Below, in pieces: positions 7,616 to 12,918 of a stretch of DNA of 18,114 bases. The position numbers and the translations under genes were made by a program. The notes under the pieces were generated by a model. The model ran no database searches. It worked only from the letters and a program-made list of their open reading frames with translations, and was not told where the DNA came from. The stretch spans positions 15,228 through 33,341 of the forward strand of contig CAJOMB010000030.1 of assembly GCA_905235615.1 (NCBI GenBank), written 5' to 3'. Source of the stretch: an uncultured Bacteroidales bacterium. Lineage in GTDB: Bacteria; Bacteroidota; Bacteroidia; Bacteroidales; UBA932. The stretch's first letter is position 1. Every line of letters begins with the position of its first letter.

Positions 7616-8713
7616 TTATACTACCAGGCGATGGATGCGGCGGGGAATGGAGACCAGAATTTCGTACGGGATGGTGTCCAGGATGCCGGCCAGTTCGGAG
7701 ACGGTGGGGGCTTCCCCAAAAATGGTGACGGTGTCTCCCACCTCGCAAGGGACGCCGCTCACATCCAGCATACACATGTCCATGCAGATGTTGCCGATGG
7801 TGGGCACCCTGCAGCCGTTCACACTGAAGGAGGCGGCGCCGCGGCCCAGGTGGCGGTCTATCCCGTCGGCATAGCCCACGGGGATGGTGGCGATGCGGGT
7901 ACCGGCGGAGGCATGGCCCCATCGGCCATAACCGATGGTCTCTCCCTCCTGCAGTTCCTTCACCTGCAGCACCTTGCACTTGAGCGAAGCCACCGGGGCC
8001 AGCTCTTTTCCGGGAAGGGCGCTGATGCCATAAATGCCAATCCCGAGGCGCACCATGTCGTACTGATACTGCGTGAACCGCTCGATGCCGGCCGAGTTGA
8101 GGATGTGGCGCATGGGCATGTAACCAATTCCTTCGGCCATCTGCCGGGTATATTTTTCAAAGAGGTCCAGCTGGCCGATGGTGAAGGCGTCCTGTTCCGG
8201 ATCTTCCGCCACGCAGAGGTGGGAGAACAGGCCTTTCACCTTCACCTCCGGGGTTTCCCTGAGCACCCGGATGAGCTCCGGAAGCTCCTCTCCCATGAAG
8301 CCCAGGCGGTGCATGCCCGTGTCCAACTTGATATGGACGGGATAATCTTTCATCCCTTTCTCCCGCAGGATGGCGGAGAGTTTCCTGAGGGCATAGACAT
8401 TGGGGATGGAGGGTTCCATGCGGGTTTCGATGATTTCCGGATAGAAGTCCGTTCCCGCGGTGAGTACCAGGATGGGCAGGGAGATACCGTTACGGCGGAG
8501 TTCCAGGCCTTCCACGGGGTAGGCCACGGCCAGATAGTCGGCCCCGGCACGCTGCATCATGGCGGCGAACTCCACGCCTCCGTGCCCGTACGCGTTGGCC
8601 TTGACCAAAACCAGCAGCTTGGTCTGCGGCTCCAGCAGGGAGCGAAAGTATCGGTAGTTTTCTGTCGCGGCCTTGAGATTCAGCTCCAGGCGGGAAAAAT
8701 CATCTTGAATCAC
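7616..8713 (-). CDS. alr: Alanine racemase (PLP-dependent)
   Basis: The enzyme interconverts L- and D-alanine for peptidoglycan. The 365-aa product has the PLP lysine K38 in the motif VKANAYGHG, the N203-H203-region segment RHILNSAG, and RLGIGIYG at about 222-229. The C-terminal beta domain carries catalytic Y281 in PVGYADG plus the signature GNICMDM at 307-313. This is a stand-alone racemase without the MurF-like fusion found in some Bacteroidota. The only sensible start is GTG at 8713 (MIQDDFSRLEL...), since no other start codon lies before the catalytic lysine. A -7 box ends only four bases before this GTG, so the message may be leaderless. The gene heads the minus-strand unit that continues into engB. 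Confidence 0.93.
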   Translation of the reverse strand: MIQDDFSRLELNLKAATENYRYFRSLLEPQTKLLVLVKANAYGHGGVEFAAMMQRAGADYLAVAYPVEGLELRRNGISLPILVLTAGTDFYPEIIETRMEPSIPNVYALRKLSAILREKGMKDYPVHIKLDTGMHRLGFMGEELPELIRVLRETPEVKVKGLFSHLCVAEDPEQDAFTIGQLDLFEKYTRQMAEGIGYMPMRHILNSAGIERFTQYQYDMVRLGIGIYGISALPGKELAPVASLKCKVLQVKELQEGETIGYGRWGHASAGTRIATIPVGYADGIDRHLGRGAASFSVNGCRVPTIGNICMDMCMLDVSGVPCEVGDTVTIFGEAPTVSELAGILDTIPYEILVSIPRRIHRLVV

Positions 8714-8717
8714 GGTA

Positions 8718-8725
8718 CAAAATTA
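8718..8725 (-). promoter_or_regulatory. -7 promoter box abutting the alr GTG
   Basis: The minus strand reads TAATTTTG, a perfect TAnnTTTG, with only four bases between its G and the alr GTG at 8713. With the usual start point a few bases after the box, the transcript would begin at or next to the start codon. A proper -33 TTG at 19-21 bp spacing is not evident. It is back-to-back with the divergent box at 8759-8766. Confidence 0.5.
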
Positions 8726-8758
8726 ACATTTTGGACTGACAAATCGGCATAAAATGTG

Positions 8759-8766
8759 TATTTTTG
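8759..8766 (+). promoter_or_regulatory. -7 promoter box for the zinc peptidase gene
   Basis: TATTTTTG is a perfect TAnnTTTG. A TTTTGG run at 8729-8734 could serve as the -33 element, but the spacer (24 bases) is longer than the usual 19-21. Transcription would start near 8770, giving a leader of about 50 nt to the ATG at 8823. It would also exclude an upstream in-frame ATG at 8754 as the real start. Confidence 0.55.
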
Positions 8767-8822
8767 TAGGGACGGTGCAATTTTTGAGGGAAGGGGGAAG
8801 AACAAACAAAAAATTTACGACT

Positions 8823-9506
8823 ATGTCCGGTTCTGCCATTTGGATTTTGATGATCGTGATCATGATACTGAGTTATGTAATTCAGTCCATGCTCCAGCGA
8901 CGTTTTGACAAATATCAAGAGGTTCCCATAGGAATGACGGGGGCCGAGGTGGCCAGCCGCATGCTGGCCGCGCACGGCATCCGGGACGTGAATATCGTGT
9001 CCATTCCCGGCAAACTCACAGACCATTACGACCCCACCACCCGCACGGTGAACCTGAGTGAGAAGGTTTATTATGGCCGGTCGGTGGCCGCTGCCGCCGT
9101 GGCCGCCCACGAGTGCGGGCATGTGGTGCAGCACGCCACGGGTTATGTTTTCCTGAAGATGCGTTCCGCCCTGGTGCCCGTGGTCTCCTTCTCCAGCAAC
9201 ATCGTTTCCTGGGTGCTGCTGGCGGGCGTCCTCCTCATCAATATCATGCCGTCCCTGCTGTGGATCGGCATTGGCCTCTTCGCCCTTACCACGCTGTTCA
9301 GCTTCATCACCCTGCCGGTGGAAATCAATGCCAGCAGCCGGGCCGTGAGCTGGCTGGAAGGGGCCGGCGTCGTGAACTATGAGACCAAGCCCATGGCCGT
9401 GGACGCCCTCCGCTGGGCCGCCTACACCTACGTTATCGCAGCCCTGGGTTCCCTGGCCACGTTACTGTATTATATCTCCATCGGAAACAGCAACCGGCGC
9501 AATTAG
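8823..9506 (+). CDS. Membrane zinc metallopeptidase, YugP family
   Basis: The 227-aa protein is a multi-pass membrane zincin of the YugP-type neutral zinc metallopeptidase family. It has an N-terminal hydrophobic segment at about 6-23. The catalytic motif HECGH is at 96-100 (H96, E97, H100), with the probable third ligand E167 in LPVEINASSRA. Further hydrophobic segments lie at about 116-165 and 199-220. An in-frame ATG at 8754 would add 23 residues but precedes the predicted transcription start and lacks family-like sequence, so the ATG at 8823 is used. Substrates of this family are not established; membrane protein turnover is a guess. The gene stands alone, divergent from alr and converging with the DJ-1 gene, with which it shares a TTAG stop overlap. 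Confidence 0.88.
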   Translation: MSGSAIWILMIVIMILSYVIQSMLQRRFDKYQEVPIGMTGAEVASRMLAAHGIRDVNIVSIPGKLTDHYDPTTRTVNLSEKVYYGRSVAAAAVAAHECGHVVQHATGYVFLKMRSALVPVVSFSSNIVSWVLLAGVLLINIMPSLLWIGIGLFALTTLFSFITLPVEINASSRAVSWLEGAGVVNYETKPMAVDALRWAAYTYVIAALGSLATLLYYISIGNSNRRN

Positions 9507-10072
9507 AGCATCAAGCCGGCTTTGACCTTCTGAGCGGCCTCGTCACCTTTGAGATAGCGGAGGATGGCGAGGCCGAAGTTTACAGCATGCCCGGCTCCGC
9601 GGCCGGTGATGAGTCGGCCGTCCGTGACGGCGCTCTCAGGGGTAAAGACGGCGCCCTTGGCCTTCAGGTCCTCCTCGAAGCCGTCAAAACAGGTGAAACG
9701 GAGCCCTTCCAAGCCGGGAAGTTGGGACACCACTAAGCCGGGAGCCGCGCAGATGGCCGCCACGGCGCCACCCCGCTCCCAATGGTCCTGCAGGATTTCC
9801 ATCAGTTCGGCCTGCTCCGCCAGATTCCTGGAGCCGGGCATGCCGCCGGGGAAAATCATCACGTCGGAGCCGTCGGTTCCGGGCTCCATCACCTCCAGGT
9901 CGGCCCAGGAGGTATCGGCCGATACGGAAAGCCCGTGTGAGCTCTCCACCAGGTAGTTGTCCGTAATGGAAACGGTGATTACCGGCACGCCGCCGCGCAG
10001 CAGCACGTCCCGGGTTCCCAAGGCTTCCATGTCTTCGAAGCCGTCGGCCAGAAAAATATGAACTCCTTTCAT
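9503..10072 (-). CDS. DJ-1/PfpI superfamily protein (YajL/ThiJ-like)
   Basis: The 189-aa product matches the YajL branch of the DJ-1/ThiJ superfamily in size and layout. The reactive cysteine is C108 in AAICAAPG, the nucleophile elbow. The supporting glutamate is E16 in DGFEDME, equivalent to DJ-1 E18. A GGMPGSRNL segment lies at 76-84. Roles proposed for relatives include oxidative-stress protection, chaperone activity and glyoxal detoxification; the in vivo role is unsettled. The frame extends 60 codons upstream but that part lies inside tadA in another frame, so the ATG at 10072 is the start. This ATG overlaps the tadA stop as TAATG, indicating coupling. Its stop overlaps that of the opposing peptidase gene. 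Confidence 0.9.
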   Translation of the reverse strand: MKGVHIFLADGFEDMEALGTRDVLLRGGVPVITVSITDNYLVESSHGLSVSADTSWADLEVMEPGTDGSDVMIFPGGMPGSRNLAEQAELMEILQDHWERGGAVAAICAAPGLVVSQLPGLEGLRFTCFDGFEEDLKAKGAVFTPESAVTDGRLITGRGAGHAVNFGLAILRYLKGDEAAQKVKAGLML

Positions 10073-10506
10073 TATCTTTTGTCTTTGAAAAAATTGAGCA
10101 TCAGCTGAACGCACTCCTCCTGGAGAATGCCGCCCACGGCCTCCGTACGGGGATGAAGGAGGGAGGGCGTGAAAATGGAATAGCCGCGGCGCTGGTCCGG
10201 TGCGCCGTACACCACCCGGCCCAACTGGGCCCAGGCCATGGCGCCCGCGCACATGGGGCAGGGCTCCACGGTCACATACAACGTGCAGTCATTCAGATAT
10301 TTGCCACCCATGGATTCCGTAGCGGCGGTGATGGCCAGCATTTCCGCGTGGGCGGTAGTGTCATGCAGGCGCTCGGTCTGGTTGTGTCCCCGGCCGATGA
10401 TGCGCCCCTTCCAAACCACTACGGCGCCAATGGGAATCTCCCCGGCGGCCGCCGCTTCATGGGCTTCGCGGAGGGCTTCCCGCATGAATTTCTCGTCTTG
10501 TTCCAT
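10072..10506 (-). CDS. tadA: tRNA(adenine34) deaminase / nucleoside deaminase TadA
   Basis: TadA converts A34 to inosine in the wobble position of tRNA-Arg(ACG). The 144-aa product is a standard-length CDA-fold deaminase. It has HAE at 53-55 (zinc ligand H53 and catalytic E55) and PCPMC at 82-86 (zinc ligands C83 and C86). N42 in GHNQ precedes the active site as in the family. The longer open frame back to 10695 runs through the tRNA-Gln gene and its terminator, so the ATG at 10506 is the true start. A TATCTTTG box ends seven bases before it, so the leader is only a few nucleotides. The stop codon overlaps the start of the DJ-1 gene. Confidence 0.95.
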   Translation of the reverse strand: MEQDEKFMREALREAHEAAAAGEIPIGAVVVWKGRIIGRGHNQTERLHDTTAHAEMLAITAATESMGGKYLNDCTLYVTVEPCPMCAGAMAWAQLGRVVYGAPDQRRGYSIFTPSLLHPRTEAVGGILQEECVQLMLNFFKDKR

Positions 10507-10513
10507 AACTGTG

Positions 10514-10521
10514 CAAAGATA
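10514..10521 (-). promoter_or_regulatory. -7 promoter box for tadA
   Basis: The minus strand reads TATCTTTG followed by CACAGTT and then the tadA ATG. The box is a perfect TAnnTTTG. Seven bases separate it from the start codon, leaving a leader of roughly 0-4 nt. The region upstream is T-rich with no clear TTG -33 element. Confidence 0.6.
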
Positions 10522-10562
10522 CGAAAAAAAATAAATCAGGCCCCTGGTAAGTCGAAGACAGG

Positions 10563-10605
10563 GTTCAACAAAAAAGGACCTCGCGGAGGTCCTTTTTTGT
10601 TGAAC
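10563..10605 (-). terminator. tRNA-Gln terminator: perfect 20-bp inverted repeat, 3-nt loop
   Basis: Positions 10563-10582 and 10586-10605 are perfect reverse complements around the loop GCG. The core stem is GGACCTC/GAGGTCC flanked by six A and six T, so it reads as an intrinsic terminator on either strand. On the minus strand it directly follows tRNA-Gln. The outer seven base pairs (GTTCAAC/GTTGAAC) include the last six bases of the tRNA gene itself, so the full hairpin competes with the acceptor stem. Confidence 0.88.
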
Positions 10606-10670
10606 TGCAGCGATTCGAACGCTGACTGAGGGAACCAAAATCCCTAGTGCTACCATTACACCACAGTTCA
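10600..10670 (-). tRNA. tRNA-Gln, anticodon UUG
   Basis: The 71-nt sequence folds into a complete cloverleaf. The acceptor stem is TGAACTG/CAGTTCA with discriminator A. The D arm has GTGT/GCAC around AATGGTA. The anticodon stem AGGGA/TCCCT encloses the loop TTTTGGT, which gives anticodon UUG. The variable loop is CAGT, and the T arm CAGCG/CGCTG carries TTCGAAT. CCA is not encoded. It has its own -7 box upstream and a strong terminator downstream. It lies between RNase G and tadA on the same strand. Confidence 0.95.
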
Positions 10671-10681
10671 ATACCGGGGTG

Positions 10682-10689
10682 CAAAGATA
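10682..10689 (-). promoter_or_regulatory. -7 promoter box for tRNA-Gln
   Basis: The minus strand reads TATCTTTG followed by CA, ending 11 bases before the tRNA 5' end at 10670. This leaves a short leader to be removed by RNase P. The place where a -33 element is expected falls in the T tract of the RNase G terminator (10705-10712), so the two signals abut or overlap. Confidence 0.65.
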
Positions 10690-10707
10690 TAACAATTATT
10701 CGAGAAA

Positions 10708-10744
10708 AAAAAGGTGAGCGCTCAATCGAGCTTCTCACCTTTTT
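10708..10744 (-). terminator. RNase G terminator overlapping the end of its coding sequence
   Basis: On the minus strand an outer stem of GGTGAG/CTCACC, extended by five A:T pairs, encloses an inner stem GCTC/GAGC with loop GATT. Eight T follow (10705-10712). The RNase G stop codon TGA (10722-10724) lies in the inner loop and stem, and the last eight codons form the left arm. It is therefore an intrinsic terminator built into the 3' end of the gene. Confidence 0.85.
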
Positions 10745-12284
10745 CATTCAGCATTTCATGTTGCAGGACCGTGAAATCGGTTACTTCCACCAGTTCCAGT
10801 TTTACCTTGTAGCGCTTGCGCCATTTGGAAAGGAAGGAATTGAACAGCCCCCGTTTCAGGTAAGCGCCCAGGATGGGACTGGTCTTGAGGGTGATGGCCC
10901 GGATTCCTTTTTCAATGACGTAGAAAGCAATCTTGCGCTCGATTTCTTCGTCAATGACCACACTGGAGTGAATTTTTCCGGTGCCATGGCACACGGGACA
11001 CTGCTCGGATGTATTGATCTCCGTGACGGGCCGGATGCGCTGCCGGGTAATCTGCATTAACCCGAACTTGGTGAGCGGCAGCACGTTGTGCTTGGCTCTG
11101 TCGGCTTCCATGAGCTCCTGCATGTACTTGTGGAGGGCGTTCTTGTGTTCGTTGGATTCCATATCGATGAAGTCCACAATCACAATGCCTCCCATGTCCC
11201 GGAGCCTCAGCTGCCTTGCAATTTCTTCGGCGGCAATCTTGTTCACCTCGAAGGAGTTCTCCTCCTGGTCGTTGGTCTTGGTGCGGATGCCGCTGTTTAC
11301 GTCAATTACATTCAGCGCTTCGGTGGTCTCGATTACCAGATACGCGCCCTGCCGCATGGGTACCACCTTGCCGAAGGAGCCCTTGATCTGACGGGTGACC
11401 TCGAAGTGGTCATAGATGGGCTGTTTGCCTTCGTAGAGATGGACAATTTTTTCCTGCTGCGGAGCAATGAGCGAAACATACTTCCGGGCTTCTTCGGCCA
11501 CACGCTCGTCGTTGATCCAGATGTTGGAGAACGAGTCATTGAGGAGGTCCCTCAATACGGTTGTCGTTTTGCTGTACTCCGTGAAGAGCAGCTGGACGGT
11601 TTTGGAGGCAATCTTCTTGAACGAATCTTCCCATTTCTGAATGAGGGACTGGGTTTCCGCAACCAGCGTGGCGGCGTTCTTGCCTTCTGCGGCCGTGCGG
11701 ATGATGGCCCCGTAATTCGTGGGGAGAATGCTCCTGACCAGTGTCTCGAGTCTACGTTTCTCTTCCTTCGATTCTATCTTCTGGGAGATAGACACCTTCT
11801 GGGCGAAGGGGAGAAGTACGATGTTTCGTCCTGCCAATGAAATTTCCGCAGTCAGTCGTGAACCCTTTGTGGAGATGGGTTCCTTCACTATCTGGACCGC
11901 CACCATCTGTCCGGGACGGAGAATCTCTTCCATGCGGCCCTCCTTGGGGAGGGGGTCTCCTATCTTGATTCCGGAATACAAATCCTTCAGATTCGTATTG
12001 GAATTGGATTCCCGTACAAACTGGTCAAAGGCGTGGAAGTAGAGTCCCAGGTCCAGGTAATGGATGAAGGCTTCCTTCTTGTCTCCGATATCCACAAAGG
12101 CAGCATTGAGATTGGGGAGAATCTTCTTTACCTTTCCCAGGTAAACGTCTCCTACGGAAAACTGGTTCCCAGTGCTGGACTCCGTGTTGTACTCTATCAG
12201 CCGATGGTTTTCCATGAGGGCGATATGTACTTCCGTTGGCGTTACGTCAACGATCAGATCTTTGTCCGGTTTTTCAGACTCCAT
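10722..12284 (-). CDS. rng: Ribonuclease G (RNase E/G family)
   Basis: The 520-aa endoribonuclease takes part in 16S rRNA 5'-end maturation and mRNA decay in characterised species. It has the compact RNase G layout without the long RNase E scaffold tail. An S1 RNA-binding domain spans about 38-150, interrupted by an insertion at about 77-120. The catalytic DNase-I-like domain carries magnesium ligands D328 (NVIDVNSG) and D371 (VIVDFIDM). A Zn-link CPVC is at 429-432 and a C-terminal small domain follows. The ATG at 12284 gives MESEKPDKDLIVDV, typical of the Bacteroidota version. The gene follows HU and the 29-aa protein on the same strand, after a terminator-like hairpin. No TAnnTTTG box lies between that hairpin and the ATG, so expression probably depends on read-through. 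Confidence 0.95.
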   Translation of the reverse strand: MESEKPDKDLIVDVTPTEVHIALMENHRLIEYNTESSTGNQFSVGDVYLGKVKKILPNLNAAFVDIGDKKEAFIHYLDLGLYFHAFDQFVRESNSNTNLKDLYSGIKIGDPLPKEGRMEEILRPGQMVAVQIVKEPISTKGSRLTAEISLAGRNIVLLPFAQKVSISQKIESKEEKRRLETLVRSILPTNYGAIIRTAAEGKNAATLVAETQSLIQKWEDSFKKIASKTVQLLFTEYSKTTTVLRDLLNDSFSNIWINDERVAEEARKYVSLIAPQQEKIVHLYEGKQPIYDHFEVTRQIKGSFGKVVPMRQGAYLVIETTEALNVIDVNSGIRTKTNDQEENSFEVNKIAAEEIARQLRLRDMGGIVIVDFIDMESNEHKNALHKYMQELMEADRAKHNVLPLTKFGLMQITRQRIRPVTEINTSEQCPVCHGTGKIHSSVVIDEEIERKIAFYVIEKGIRAITLKTSPILGAYLKRGLFNSFLSKWRKRYKVKLELVEVTDFTVLQHEMLNEKGEKLD

Positions 12285-12307
12285 TTGGAAATTAATGGTT
12301 TGGTATG

Positions 12308-12340
12308 AAAAAGGGCCTGCGCCTTGTGGGTAAGCCCTTT
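12308..12340 (-). terminator. Terminator or attenuator between the 29-aa gene and rng
   Basis: On the minus strand AAAGGGC (12340-12334) pairs with GCCCTTT (12316-12310) around a 17-nt loop, and TT of the T run continues beyond the stem. It lies 20 bases after the end of the 29-aa gene and 24 bases before the rng ATG. The large loop makes it moderate in strength, which fits partial read-through into rng. Confidence 0.6.
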
Positions 12341-12360
12341 ACTTTCAGAAGAAGCGCAAC

Positions 12361-12450
12361 TTACTTCTTCTTGTGGCGGTTCTTGCGCAAACGCTTTTTG
12401 CGCTTGTGCGTCGCCATCTTGTGTCTTTTATGCTTCTTACCGTTAGGCAT
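12361..12450 (-). CDS. 29-aa extremely basic protein (MPNGKK family)
   Basis: The ATG at 12450 opens a 29-codon frame starting MPNGKKHKRHKMATHKRKK and ending NRHKKK. It has 19 Lys, Arg or His among 29 residues, and no acidic residue. I recognise the pattern as a short protein recurrent in Bacteroidota genomes, usually left as hypothetical. Composition points to rRNA binding, as in the smallest ribosomal proteins, but this is inference. It is not the bTHX sequence as I know it. It starts 20 nt after the HU stop on the same strand and is followed by a terminator-like hairpin, so it probably shares the HU promoter. Because of its size it is easily missed by gene finders. Confidence 0.8.
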   Translation of the reverse strand: MPNGKKHKRHKMATHKRKKRLRKNRHKKK

Positions 12451-12470
12451 AGTATAAAATAATTAAAGGT

Positions 12471-12749
12471 TTATTTCTCCTTGACAGCGTTGACGAAGCT
12501 CTTGGCGGGCTTGAAGGCCGGGATGTCATGGGCGGGGATGGTCATGGTGGTCTTGCGGGTGATGTTGCGGGCAGCCTTCTGTGCGCGGTGCTTGATAATA
12601 AAGCTGCCAAAACCACGCAAATACACGGGGTTGCCGGCAATCAGGGACCCCTTCACTACGGTGGTGAATTCTTCGATGACGGCCAATACCTGGGCCTTTT
12701 CAATTCCGGTAGACTTCGCTACTTCGTTTACAATTTCTGCCTTAGTCAT
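12471..12749 (-). CDS. HU/IHF-family DNA-binding protein
   Basis: The 92-aa product has the HU fold: N-terminal helices (MTKAEIVNEVAKSTGI...), the signature RGFGSF at 45-50, a beta-arm region and a C-terminal IPAFKPAKSF. It should bind and bend DNA as a dimer. The arm tip reads RNITRKT where classical HU and IHF have RNP; the intercalating proline is replaced by I63, as in a Bacteroidota-specific paralogue group. The open frame extends far upstream antisense to lon, but MTKAEIV is the family start and a good promoter lies 48 bases upstream. The gene is divergent from lon and heads the HU, 29-aa protein, rng unit. Confidence 0.93.
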   Translation of the reverse strand: MTKAEIVNEVAKSTGIEKAQVLAVIEEFTTVVKGSLIAGNPVYLRGFGSFIIKHRAQKAARNITRKTTMTIPAHDIPAFKPAKSFVNAVKEK

Positions 12750-12796
12750 AGTTTTTATAGTTTTATAATTTGGTTTCCGTATGGGGAAAAACTTGG

Positions 12797-12827
12797 CAAA
12801 ATTAGACTTAATTTTTGATATTTCAAA
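12797..12827 (-). promoter_or_regulatory. Complete Bacteroidota promoter for HU
   Basis: On the minus strand TTTG (12827-12824) and TAATTTTG (12804-12797) are separated by exactly 19 bases, the textbook -33/-7 arrangement for the Bacteroidota primary sigma factor. Transcription should start near 12793, giving a leader of about 43 nt. It is the only promoter in the window with both elements well formed. I see no equally good box for the divergent lon gene. Confidence 0.8.
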
Positions 12828-12918
12828 ATGATACGCATCTTTTTCTTTTGGCACACATCTTGACCATATAGGGGACCGGGCCCATTGTGCCCCAAAATAT
12901 GACAAATTGGCAGAAAAT

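Noticed and set aside
8754..8822. N-terminal extension of the zinc peptidase (23 residues)
   Set aside because: Its ATG precedes the predicted transcription start and overlaps the -7 box; the family begins at the membrane segment after 8823.
10507..10695. N-terminal extension of TadA
   Set aside because: The frame passes through the tRNA-Gln gene and its terminator, upstream of the tadA promoter.
12750..12918. CIRCE-type heat-shock operator upstream of lon
   Set aside because: The TTAGCACTC-N9-GAGTGCTAA pattern is absent.
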